Of a DNA stretch of 60,395 bases, positions 33,103-41,313 are shown piece after piece. Each line of letters begins with the position of its first letter. Within the stretch, counting starts at the first letter, position 1. Source of the stretch: CAZIZT01 sp964544085 (GTDB taxonomy: Bacteria > Campylobacterota_A > Desulfurellia > Desulfurellales > Hippeaceae). The translations under genes and the position numbers were made by a program. The notes below the pieces were generated by a model. The model saw only the letters and a list, made by a program, of their open reading frames with translations. It searched no databases and had not been told where the DNA came from. The stretch spans positions 1-60,395 of the forward strand of contig CAZIZT010000013.1 of NCBI GenBank assembly GCA_964544085.1, in the 5' to 3' direction.

Positions 33103-34002
33103 ATGTTGTGGAAGAATAAACAAAGTCCAAGCACAAGCGGTACTCACGGTACGACCACTCCTAAAAACATCGATACCAAAACGGTAAATGCCATAAAAGC
33201 ATTATCGCGGGGTGTCATAAAAAGCTCGTTCATTTCCACGGCAACAATAGAGAGCTTCAAAATAATATCACGGGACATCGATTTCTTGGAAACACAAATG
33301 AAAACCTTCAGTGCCTCACTGGAAGAGATGGAGGGCAACCTCAAAGGTATGGCATCCAATGTTGCCAGAATAAACGACGATTTCAGCACCTTCAACTCAA
33401 ACATCAGCGAGATATCCGAAAGGGTTTTGAAGAGAAACGAAGAGGTTGAAGGCAGCAAATCACAGATAAAAGAGTTTGTCGAAAATGTTAAGGAGTTAAC
33501 GGAGGTCTCTAAGCATATCAACGAAACAACGGATAATATCTCTGAAATTGCCAAACAAACGAACCTGCTTGCATTAAACGCAGCTATAGAAGCCGCAAGG
33601 GTCGGTGAGAAGGGTAAGGGTTTTGCCGTTGTTGCAGATGAGATTAAAAAACTTGCCACAAAAACGGACAATATGGCAAGCAACATTCAGGAAATTCTTT
33701 ACGATTTCAATGAGAAGCTTAGCAAAACTGCAAGGCAGGTTGAAGCGGTTTACCAGTTTCTGGAGACTCTAAGTGCAGATTTCAACGAATTTGCAAGCAT
33801 ATTCCTGGATATAAACAATACATCCAATGAGATAGGCGAATCCCTGAACGAAAACAGTCTTGCAATCAACGAGCATGCAGAGGTTATAGACGACCTTACA
33901 AAGCGTATAGTTCAGATTTATGAGCTCCTCAACCGAATCATGAAAATTGTTAGCACCCTGCAGGATGCTAACATCAAGATAGAACAGCTTGTAAAGATTT
34001 AG
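33103..34002 (+). CDS. Soluble methyl-accepting chemotaxis protein paired with ODP
   Basis: The 299-aa protein has no membrane segment, no HAMP and no recognisable sensor domain. A Ser/Thr-rich N-terminus (about 1-25) is followed by a long coiled coil whose hairpin tip carries the conserved receptor motif, including AKQTNLLALNAAIEAARVGE and GKGFAVVADEI (about 148-180), the CheA/CheW contact region. Its lack of an input domain and 4-base spacing from the ODP gene suggest ODP is its sensor in trans. Its stop overlaps the stop of the convergent cyclase gene. Confidence 0.88.
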   Translation: MLWKNKQSPSTSGTHGTTTPKNIDTKTVNAIKALSRGVIKSSFISTATIESFKIISRDIDFLETQMKTFSASLEEMEGNLKGMASNVARINDDFSTFNSNISEISERVLKRNEEVEGSKSQIKEFVENVKELTEVSKHINETTDNISEIAKQTNLLALNAAIEAARVGEKGKGFAVVADEIKKLATKTDNMASNIQEILYDFNEKLSKTARQVEAVYQFLETLSADFNEFASIFLDINNTSNEIGESLNENSLAINEHAEVIDDLTKRIVQIYELLNRIMKIVSTLQDANIKIEQLVKI

Positions 34003-36527
34003 CGCATTCTGTATGGATCTGGTTCTTCATCCTCGCCCTCAACTCCCTTGAGCAATCGTGCAGCCTCAAGTACATGCATAAGCTCCTCCTGCCTGTAGGA
34101 GGAGTATTTATTTTCATACATGTTTGCATCAGCTGCAGAGAAAAGATCTTCTATAGTCTCAAACTCACCGTACTGAACAGCGTAACCAAACGAAACACTC
34201 AAATAGAGCTTTCCCTGCCTGTTTGATGCATCGATTTTCTCCTTTACCCGCCTCAGGAAAGCCTCTACACCTTCCCTGGATGTGTTTGGCATGATAACAG
34301 CAAATTCGTCACCACCTATACGTGCAACCACATCGCTTGAACGAGAGGACTCCGACAGTATCTCTGCAACCTTTTTAAGCAAGAGATCCCCCCACTTGTG
34401 GCCCAGTTCATCGTTTACAATCTTTAAACCGTTAACATCACAGAGCACTAAAGCCAGCGGGTAACTACGTTTGCTAAAGAGCCTTTTGAGCTCCTCTTCA
34501 AAGTACATACGGTTGAAAAGATCTGTTAGATAGTCGTGAAAACTGAGGTATTCTATCTCTTTCTCCTTCAGATAACGGCTCGTTATATCGAAGAAAGAGA
34601 CCACTATCATAGAGTTATCATCCATATTAAGTCTGCCTATGGAAACATCCAGCCACTTTACTGTATTACCTTTGAGCTTTATCGGTATATTGTGTCTGCT
34701 TATCCCCTGTTCCGGTGCATTTTTGATGAAACCCATGACCTCTTTGTAGCCCTTTTCACCCAGCATTGCAACAAACATCTCCTTTGTTGGCTCCACATCT
34801 TCAGGCATCTCAAAAATTTTTCGAGCAGCCTCATTCATGAAGAAAAGGTCCCCTTTGGGAGAAGTGACAATGATACCGGCGTTTATAGCGTTTATGAAGC
34901 TTTCAAGCCGCTCTCGTTCGCTTCTTAAGTGTTCAAGCAGTCGGATAGTATCGGTGGTATCCTTTGCCACAAATACAACCTCATCCTCTTTCAGTCTGTA
35001 GATAGTATAGGAGAAGTGGCGCTCTCCTCTGGAGGCGCAATTCTCAACCGGTTGAGTTCCGGTCACCGTCCTACCCGTTTCAAAAACCAGCTTCACATTT
35101 TCAACAACTTCAGGCATACCGGCAAGTATCTCTTCGAGTTTACCTCCCACTATCTTTTCTGGGCTCATGGAAAGACACTCGCTCACGCAGCTGTTTATAT
35201 CATCTATTACAATACCTCTACCGGTTTTTCTAAAAATTATCACACAATCAGGCATATAACGCGCAAGGTTCTGATACCTGTTCACAACGGTTTGAAGCTG
35301 ACTTTCATAACAATCTATTCTCTCAGCCATGTTGTTTACGTTCTTTGCCAGTCTGTAGAGCTCCCTAATGCGCATATCTTCAGCATCCACGCGCCTTTTG
35401 TGCGGATAGTTCTCAAAAAACTCATCGAGGCGCTTTATGTCCCTTTTAAGCAATGAGTAAAGCAACAGATATGCAACAAAAATCAGCAGCATTACCAGGA
35501 ATGTGGCAAAGACGCATATCCAGATCCTGTGGAGGAGATCCCTTCTAAACAGCCGCTTCATGGTGTTTGAGAAACTTGTTGATATGTCTTCTACATAAAA
35601 GCCGCTTCCTATTATCCAGTTGAACGGTTTGTAGATCACCATATACGATAGTTTTCTGCCTTCCTTATTTGTGCCGGGTATCTTGTATGCGTACTCCAGA
35701 AATGCGTAACCCCTTTTCCTTAAAGAGGCAAGGTACTCCTTTCTAAAATAGCGCCCAAATTTATCCGTTACATTATCGGAGAGACACTTGCCAACAAGGG
35801 ATTCCCTGTTGGGGTTCACAATAGATATTGCAAAACAGCTGCCACCGTTGATGTTAAGGAGTTTGGCTGCAAAGAAGTATCCGTGTTTATTTGGGCCGTA
35901 ACGTAATCTGGATAACTGCCACTTTATATTGCTTCTTAAGTAGTTTTCAAAATAAAAGGCATCCTGAGCATATCCAACATACCAATCAAATGGTTCAAAG
36001 TACTTCAGATACGCTACAATCCTGTGCGAATCAAACCGTAAATCTGTATAACCCTCTTTAAAGAAACCAATCGGGAAAACCCTGTTTTTGTAGGCATCAT
36101 CAGAAGCATAGATTACTCTGCCGTTTTTGTCTGTTATTATCACACTACCGTGCGGTTCAACAAATGGCAGATTAATAAGTATATTCACGATTAGAGACTT
36201 TATTTTTTCTACAGGGTACTCCCTGCGATGAATATTAAACACATGATAGGCTATGTAATAAATTTTGTGTGCCCTGGAGAGCAATTTACGTTTGAACATA
36301 CTCTCCTGGGTTTTTCTCTGCGAGTCTATCAATCCAACTACGTTATTTACCTCTTCTTTCAACAGATTCTTTTTGTCCTGAATGTAGAGTTTCTCCGCCA
36401 GGCGTGTAGTCTTTTTCATATCCAGATATGACTGATGTATCCAGATTGAGCTGACGACAATGGAAGAAATCAGCACACTCAATATTGCCAATAAAAATAC
36501 AAGCCTTAAGAGCCTTATCCTTTTCAT
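33999..36527 (-). CDS. Membrane Cache-PAS-PAS diguanylate cyclase
   Basis: The 842-aa protein has a transmembrane helix (about 8-30), a periplasmic Cache-type sensor (about 35-330, including GYAQDAFYFENYL and a late FYVEDI), a second transmembrane helix (about 340-360), two PAS-like regions (about 425-660) and a C-terminal GGDEF domain. The active site reads RIGGDEF and the inhibitory site RSSD lies five residues before GGDEF, so product-inhibited synthesis of c-di-GMP is expected. The second Cache half resembles sCache_2 sensors for small organic ligands; the ligand is unknown. It is transcribed alone, convergent to the chemoreceptor. Confidence 0.88.
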   Translation of the reverse strand: MKRIRLLRLVFLLAILSVLISSIVVSSIWIHQSYLDMKKTTRLAEKLYIQDKKNLLKEEVNNVVGLIDSQRKTQESMFKRKLLSRAHKIYYIAYHVFNIHRREYPVEKIKSLIVNILINLPFVEPHGSVIITDKNGRVIYASDDAYKNRVFPIGFFKEGYTDLRFDSHRIVAYLKYFEPFDWYVGYAQDAFYFENYLRSNIKWQLSRLRYGPNKHGYFFAAKLLNINGGSCFAISIVNPNRESLVGKCLSDNVTDKFGRYFRKEYLASLRKRGYAFLEYAYKIPGTNKEGRKLSYMVIYKPFNWIIGSGFYVEDISTSFSNTMKRLFRRDLLHRIWICVFATFLVMLLIFVAYLLLYSLLKRDIKRLDEFFENYPHKRRVDAEDMRIRELYRLAKNVNNMAERIDCYESQLQTVVNRYQNLARYMPDCVIIFRKTGRGIVIDDINSCVSECLSMSPEKIVGGKLEEILAGMPEVVENVKLVFETGRTVTGTQPVENCASRGERHFSYTIYRLKEDEVVFVAKDTTDTIRLLEHLRSERERLESFINAINAGIIVTSPKGDLFFMNEAARKIFEMPEDVEPTKEMFVAMLGEKGYKEVMGFIKNAPEQGISRHNIPIKLKGNTVKWLDVSIGRLNMDDNSMIVVSFFDITSRYLKEKEIEYLSFHDYLTDLFNRMYFEEELKRLFSKRSYPLALVLCDVNGLKIVNDELGHKWGDLLLKKVAEILSESSRSSDVVARIGGDEFAVIMPNTSREGVEAFLRRVKEKIDASNRQGKLYLSVSFGYAVQYGEFETIEDLFSAADANMYENKYSSYRQEELMHVLEAARLLKGVEGEDEEPDPYRMR

Positions 36528-36681
36528 GATGTCACACTTAAACCAAACACACTTCCTTTATCACCAACCACAAATCCAGAAACACCAACCGTTTTCTCAA
36601 TCAACCGCATCACCTATCAAACAGGTGAGTAAAACGATACCATTAAAGAAACGCAAGATCCTTACAAATGTTATCAAAACT

Positions 36682-36711
36682 TTGCCTTTTGTTGCAAATT
36701 TATGATATAGT
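36682..36711 (+). promoter_or_regulatory. Promoter placing the corA start at or near +1
   Basis: TTGCCT (36682-36687) and TATAGT (36706-36711) with an 18-base spacer. The corA ATG is at 36720, and no Shine-Dalgarno precedes it, so the transcript may be leaderless. The rest of the 36528-36719 gap shows nothing else clear. Confidence 0.5.
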
Positions 36712-36719
36712 GTGCAGCC

Positions 36720-37514
36720 ATGAGCAGCACACAGGATGCACCTGAAAAGAAAAACATAAATAGATACCTGATAGACGACATAGAGAACGAGGAGCATCCG
36801 AGTGATTTTGAAGCAGCCAATGGATACGCAATATTTATTATGAGATTACCACATATTACCGAAAGTGGTGTTAAGGTAATCTCAGATGCTTTCCTGATAT
36901 CCAACGATAGGGTCTACATCTACAACAGAAAGAAAAAGGATTTTGATAAATTAGGGGATTTCAGTGCCCTGTATGAGTTTATAGATGTTAAAATCGACAG
37001 AGTTCTGGCAAAGCTGGCAAAACTGGATATCGAAATAGCCAAAATGGAAGATGAGCTTTACGATGGCAAACTAAAGAAAGAATTTGCCAACAACTGGCTC
37101 TCATTCAAGAAGGAACTTGTGTTGATTGAACGTCTGATGGAGCACTTCCTGGTTGCTTTCAGGCGTTTCATGCGCCACTTCAGAGACAAATTGGACCTTT
37201 TTGCCTATAAGGATCTCGAGGAACATATAGAACGTGCCCTGCACCTGTCCAACAATGCAATAAAGAAGCTCGATTACCTGTACAACTTTTACACTGCAAA
37301 GATGAGCGATAAAACAAATTCGATCATCTCATTCCTGACAATCATATCTGGCATATTTCTGCCACTTACGCTTGTTACTGGTTTCTTTGGCATGAACACA
37401 GGGGGGTTGCCCTTCTCCCATGATCCCGAAGGTACACTAAAGGTCGCTATTATCTTTCTCGTTTTCGAGATACCGTTTCTATACATTTTGTGGCGACTGG
37501 CAAAAAGGGATTAA
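36720..37514 (+). CDS. corA: CorA-like magnesium/cobalt transporter
   Basis: The 264-aa protein has a short cytoplasmic N-domain, a long helical stalk (about 95-205) and two C-terminal transmembrane helices. The pore motif reads FFGMNTGG (about 221-228), the GMN signature with Thr as in many CorA/ZntB proteins. It is shorter than E. coli CorA (316 aa), mostly in the N-domain. Metal specificity cannot be fixed. It overlaps the convergent hemB stop by 4 bases. Confidence 0.88.
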   Translation: MSSTQDAPEKKNINRYLIDDIENEEHPSDFEAANGYAIFIMRLPHITESGVKVISDAFLISNDRVYIYNRKKKDFDKLGDFSALYEFIDVKIDRVLAKLAKLDIEIAKMEDELYDGKLKKEFANNWLSFKKELVLIERLMEHFLVAFRRFMRHFRDKLDLFAYKDLEEHIERALHLSNNAIKKLDYLYNFYTAKMSDKTNSIISFLTIISGIFLPLTLVTGFFGMNTGGLPFSHDPEGTLKVAIIFLVFEIPFLYILWRLAKRD

Positions 37515-38494
37515 CGCTCGTTTATAATCGTTACAACATCCGGTGCAAAATAGGTTATTATTATATCTGCCCCAGCTCTCTTTATGGATGTCAGCATCTC
37601 CAGCATAACAGCCTTTTCGTCAATCCAGCCAAGTTTTCCTGCAGCTTTAACCATGGAGTATTCACCGCTTACATTGTAAGCAACAAGCGGCACATACTCA
37701 AAATGACTCTTTACCAGGTGAATCACGTCAAGATAAGCCAACGCAGGCTTTACCATAAGAAAATCTGCCCCCTCTTCAAGATCGAGCATACACTCCTTCA
37801 ATGCTTCATTCCCATTTCGATAATCCATCTGATAGGTTTTTCTATCCCCGAAGGCTGGCGCTGATTCGGCCGCATCCCTGAAGGGTCCATAAAAGGCGCT
37901 TGAGTACTTAACCGCATAGGACATTATGGCAACGTCGTAAAAACCATTCTCATCGAGGGATTCTCTTATTGCTGATACCATACCATCCATCATACCACTT
38001 GGCGCTATGATATCGGCGCCCATCTTTGCATAAACGTAGGCTTCCTTTTTCAATAGCTCCAGTGTAGGGTCATTAAGCAGTGTACCATGCTCATCCAGAA
38101 CGCCACAATGGCCATGGGAGGTGTACTCGCACAAACAGGCATCCACTACAAGCACCAGATCATCAACAGCACTCCTAATCTCGGCTATTGCCCTTGCTAT
38201 AATACCGTCTTCTGCGTACGCCTGTGATCCTACATCGTCCTTCAGTTGAGGTATACCAAACAGAATAACAGATTTTATACCCAAAGAGCGCACCCTCTTT
38301 GCCTCCTTAACAGCATCGGCCAGGGGAAGTTGAGATATGCCAGGCATCGATTCAACAGGCTGCGGTCTGTCTATACCCTCCTTAACAAAAATAGGATATA
38401 TGAAATCATCGGCTGACAGAGAAGTCTGTGCTACAAGATCTCTCAAAGGGGCAGATCTTCTCAACCTCCTTGCTCTTGTTACAGGAAAACGCAT
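37511..38494 (-). CDS. hemB: Porphobilinogen synthase (delta-aminolevulinic acid dehydratase)
   Basis: HemB (327 aa) condenses two ALA molecules to porphobilinogen. The Zn cysteines are in DACLCEYTSHGHCG (about 118-131), the Schiff-base lysines in YAVKYSSAFYGPFRDA (about 195) and VKPALAYLD (about 249). Length is standard. It supplies the tetrapyrrole pathway that also feeds siroheme for the dsr system, though it lies 18 kb away. Divergent from the cupin gene. Confidence 0.96.
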   Translation of the reverse strand: MRFPVTRARRLRRSAPLRDLVAQTSLSADDFIYPIFVKEGIDRPQPVESMPGISQLPLADAVKEAKRVRSLGIKSVILFGIPQLKDDVGSQAYAEDGIIARAIAEIRSAVDDLVLVVDACLCEYTSHGHCGVLDEHGTLLNDPTLELLKKEAYVYAKMGADIIAPSGMMDGMVSAIRESLDENGFYDVAIMSYAVKYSSAFYGPFRDAAESAPAFGDRKTYQMDYRNGNEALKECMLDLEEGADFLMVKPALAYLDVIHLVKSHFEYVPLVAYNVSGEYSMVKAAGKLGWIDEKAVMLEMLTSIKRAGADIIITYFAPDVVTIINER

Positions 38495-38614
38495 GGCATT
38501 CCTCCTCTTCTATGGTAATACATTAGCTATTTTAGAGTTTTTGAGTTATCATACAAGAGAAACGCACTTGACAACAAATACGACATAAATAAATACAAGT
38601 GGAGGGTGACGTTT

Positions 38615-38923
38615 ATGCTGAAAGTTTCAAACATCTTCGAGGGACAAAAACCACCTGATGGTCACGAGTTATTCGAAACACTCTATGAAAAAGAAGGCAT
38701 TAGGATAGAAAAAATCGTATCCAATAGCGCCTCCTACGAGGAGTGGTTTGATCAAGAGCAGCATGAGTTTGTACTATTGATAGAAGGAGAGGCTGTGCTT
38801 GAATTCGAAAATGAAAAATGTGTGCACCTAAAATCAGGTGACTGGATAGTGATAGAACCTCACCAGAAACACAAAGTAAAGGAAACCTCTGAGAATGCTC
38901 TATGGGTTTGTGTTTTTTTCTAA
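38615..38923 (+). CDS. Small cupin-domain protein
   Basis: The 102-aa protein is a single cupin barrel: EHEFVLLIEGEAVLEFE-type first motif (QEQHEFVLLIEGEA, about 46-59) and GDWIVIEPHQKHKV (about 72-85) second motif, with His residues as possible metal ligands. The start at 38615 follows GGAGGGTGACG; an upstream GTG frame was not used. Function unknown. It lies 8 bases upstream of uvrC and may share its transcript; a TTGACA at 38568 could be its -35. Confidence 0.8.
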   Translation: MLKVSNIFEGQKPPDGHELFETLYEKEGIRIEKIVSNSASYEEWFDQEQHEFVLLIEGEAVLEFENEKCVHLKSGDWIVIEPHQKHKVKETSENALWVCVFF

Positions 38924-38931
38924 ATTAAATT

Positions 38932-40068
38932 ATGGCTACACTCCTCGAGCTATTCGATAACAAGGAACTGATATCAACCATCCCTTCACAGCCGGGTGTC
39001 TACATCATACGCTCCTCTCAGGGTGAGATACTCTATGTGGGCAAAGCAAAGAACCTAAAGAACCGTTTAAGGAGTTACCTGAAACCAGCAGGTCTGGATA
39101 TCTTTAAACTCTCCATGCTACAGGAGGCAAAGTCTGTCGAGATAATCGTTGTTGAAAGTGAGCTTGAAGCCCTGTTGCTTGAATCCAACCTGATAAAGGA
39201 ACACAGACCACCCTACAACGTCGTTCTGAAGGATGACAAGAGTTACCCATACCTGCGAATCACGCTGAGCGAGAAGTTTCCACGCGTAATGATAGCAAGA
39301 AGAATAAAGAACAGCAGGGACTTCTACTTTGGACCTTTCACACCTGTAGAGTCCTTAAAGCAGTTGATAAAACTCATAAAAGGCACCTACCCCATTGCTC
39401 AGAAAAACGATAAAAGCTGTCAGGGTGCAAAATCAGCCTGCATCTATTACCAAATGGGCAAATGCTCTGCGCCGTGTGTAGGGTACATCCAAAAAGAGCA
39501 GTACATGGAGATGATAGATGAGATTAAGAGCCTTCTGTCCAATCCTCGCCCATTAAAGGCGAAATTAAGCAAACAACTAATGGAGTGCATAGAGAGCGAG
39601 AACTTTGAAGAAGCGATCAAGATAAGGGATAAACTAAAAGCCATTGAACTCCTTGAAAAGGGTCAGAGCGTAAGTGAGATCGCCAGTGATTTCAGCGATG
39701 TGATAGCCTTTGCCAGAAAAGACATAGTGGCATGCGTATATATCGTAAATATACGCTTCTCCAACATAGTTGGAAACAGGAGCTTTTTCTTTTACGACAG
39801 CGCGATGGATTCCGAATCGATAGAGAGTTTCATACTTCAGTACTACTCATCGGGTCAGGTGATACCCGACGAAATCATAACCGAAGGTTTACCAGACAAA
39901 AAGGCACTACAGGGTGCACTTGAGTCGCTCGGCAAAAGGGTGAAAATAACCCAGCCGGAACGTGGTAAAAAGCTCAAGCTTTTAGAGTTGGCAAGAAAAA
40001 ATGCCCAAACAGCGCTTGATGTCCATACCCAAAACATAAAAACAACCTTGAGATATTCCAGCTATTAA
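38932..40068 (+). CDS. uvrC: UvrC N-terminal part (gene frameshifted near 40038)
   Basis: UvrC makes both incisions in nucleotide excision repair. This frame (378 aa) holds the GIY-YIG nuclease that cuts 3' (PGVYIIRSSQGEILYVGKAKNL, about 19-40, split as PGVYIIRSS and ILYVGKAK), a Cys-rich segment CIYYQMGKCSAPC and the UVR UvrB-binding motif (about 205-240). It ends eight codons after an apparent one-base loss: codons after ATA-AAA at 40036-40042 are out of frame. Adding one A to the A5 run joins it smoothly to the next frame and gives a normal length of about 600 aa. Confidence 0.85.
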   Translation: MATLLELFDNKELISTIPSQPGVYIIRSSQGEILYVGKAKNLKNRLRSYLKPAGLDIFKLSMLQEAKSVEIIVVESELEALLLESNLIKEHRPPYNVVLKDDKSYPYLRITLSEKFPRVMIARRIKNSRDFYFGPFTPVESLKQLIKLIKGTYPIAQKNDKSCQGAKSACIYYQMGKCSAPCVGYIQKEQYMEMIDEIKSLLSNPRPLKAKLSKQLMECIESENFEEAIKIRDKLKAIELLEKGQSVSEIASDFSDVIAFARKDIVACVYIVNIRFSNIVGNRSFFFYDSAMDSESIESFILQYYSSGQVIPDEIITEGLPDKKALQGALESLGKRVKITQPERGKKLKLLELARKNAQTALDVHTQNIKTTLRYSSY

Positions 40069-40073
40069 GGGAT

Positions 40074-40736
40074 GTGCTCCAGATGGAAAAAACCCCTTTT
40101 GTTATAGATATTGCCGATATATCACACATATCCTTTCAGCAGGTAGTGGGGGGCGTGGTGCGCTACTCTCTCAACGGTTTTGAAAAGGATTTCTACAGAC
40201 GCTATCAACTTGAAGAAAGATACGAAAAGGATGCAATGAGAGAGATGATGCTGAGACATAAACGCCTGCTTTTGAAAGGCTACAAAAAACTACCCGATGT
40301 TATTGTTGTCGATGGCGGCAATATCCAGATAAACGCTGTAAAAACCGTATTCCCAAATACACCGGTAATAGGGATAGCCAAGCTTAAGGAAAACGGCAAG
40401 GCGATACGTAGTTTAGGTGAAGTTAAAGACACCGTATATATCAACACAAAAAAAAGTAGTGTCGATGAAAGACTCTTGCATTTTCTTCAAAAACTAAGAG
40501 ATGAAGCCCATCGGTTTGCTGTGGGTTATCACAGAAAAAAACGCCAGATGTACGTGCTCTCCAGCGTCCTGGATAGAATTGAATTCCTTGGAGAAAAAAG
40601 AAAAAAAGCGTTGCTTGAGCACTTTGGCAGTATAGAGGCTATAAAGGAAGCCCCTCTTGAACAACTGATAAAGGTGCCGGGAATATCATACAAAATAGCC
40701 GCTGCGATTAAGGAGGCTCTCAACCAAAATAACTAA
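40074..40736 (+). CDS. uvrC: UvrC C-terminal part (RNase H-like nuclease and HhH)
   Basis: This frame (220 aa from a GTG at 40074) contains the rest of UvrC: ADISHISFQQVVGGVV, the 5' nuclease aspartates in VIVVDGGNIQINA (about 76), RDEAHRFAVGYH (about 143) and a C-terminal helix-hairpin-helix pair (GEKRKKALLEHFGS, KVPGISYKIA). Homology begins before the GTG, at about 40043 (NLEIFQLLRDV), in frame with this part, which argues for a frameshift and not a naturally split gene. Without the join the cell would lack a full UvrC unless the indel is an error. Confidence 0.85.
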   Translation: MLQMEKTPFVIDIADISHISFQQVVGGVVRYSLNGFEKDFYRRYQLEERYEKDAMREMMLRHKRLLLKGYKKLPDVIVVDGGNIQINAVKTVFPNTPVIGIAKLKENGKAIRSLGEVKDTVYINTKKSSVDERLLHFLQKLRDEAHRFAVGYHRKKRQMYVLSSVLDRIEFLGEKRKKALLEHFGSIEAIKEAPLEQLIKVPGISYKIAAAIKEALNQNN

Positions 40737-40740
40737 TGGA

Positions 40741-40768
40741 TTGATTTTTGTTAATCCAGACCTATAAT
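40741..40768 (+). promoter_or_regulatory. Sigma-70-type promoter for rubrerythrin
   Basis: TTGATT (40741-40746) and TATAAT (40763-40768) with a 16-base spacer, 39 bases before the rubrerythrin start. Confidence 0.7.
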
Positions 40769-40806
40769 AAGCTTTGAAAGCTCTACCAACACAGGAGGTG
40801 ATGGGC

Positions 40807-41313
40807 ATGAGAAAAATGACGGAGAAGTCGTTGCTCGACGCGTTTGCCGGCGAATCCATGGCTCACATGAAGTATCTTGCCTTCAGCGAAGTGGCTGAGA
40901 AAGAAGGCTACCCTGGAATAGCAAAGCTGTTTAAAGCGATTGCCTATGCTGAACAGGTACACGCCATCAATCATGCGAAAGCGCTTGGACTGATAGGCGA
41001 CACAGCACAAAACCTGAAAGCAGCAGCGGAAGGTGAGAACTTCGAGATACACGAAATGTATCCGGCATATGATGCCATAGCCAAACTGCAGGAAGAAAAA
41101 CAGGCACAGCGTTTTATAAAGTATGCTCTTGAAGCCGAGAAGGTGCATGAGGAGATGTACAACGATGCACTGAAAAAAGCTGAAAAAGGAGAAGATTTAA
41201 AGGTTGACAGTGTGTTTGTGTGTCCGGTGTGTGGATTTACCGTAATTGGAGAACCAGACTTTGATAAGTGTCCTGTGTGCGGAGTATCGAAGGAGAAGTT
41301 TCTGAAGTTCTAA
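40807..41313 (+). CDS. rbr: Rubrerythrin
   Basis: The 168-aa protein has an N-terminal four-helix diiron domain (FAGESMAHMKYLAF about 13-26, AEQVHAINH about 47-55, ALEAEKVHEEMYNDAL about 104-119, giving the ExxH ligands) and a C-terminal rubredoxin domain with CPVCG and CPVCGVSKE. It reduces hydrogen peroxide in anaerobes using rubredoxin-type electrons. The ATG at 40807 follows CAGGAGGTGATGGGC. Its stop overlaps the rmuC start (TAATG). Confidence 0.94.
   Translation: MRKMTEKSLLDAFAGESMAHMKYLAFSEVAEKEGYPGIAKLFKAIAYAEQVHAINHAKALGLIGDTAQNLKAAAEGENFEIHEMYPAYDAIAKLQEEKQAQRFIKYALEAEKVHEEMYNDALKKAEKGEDLKVDSVFVCPVCGFTVIGEPDFDKCPVCGVSKEKFLKF

Noticed and set aside
40030..40050. Programmed -1 ribosomal frameshift in uvrC
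   Set aside because: The codons ATA-AAA-ACA do not form a canonical X-XXY-YYZ slippery heptamer and no strong downstream stem is evident; a one-base indel explains it more simply.
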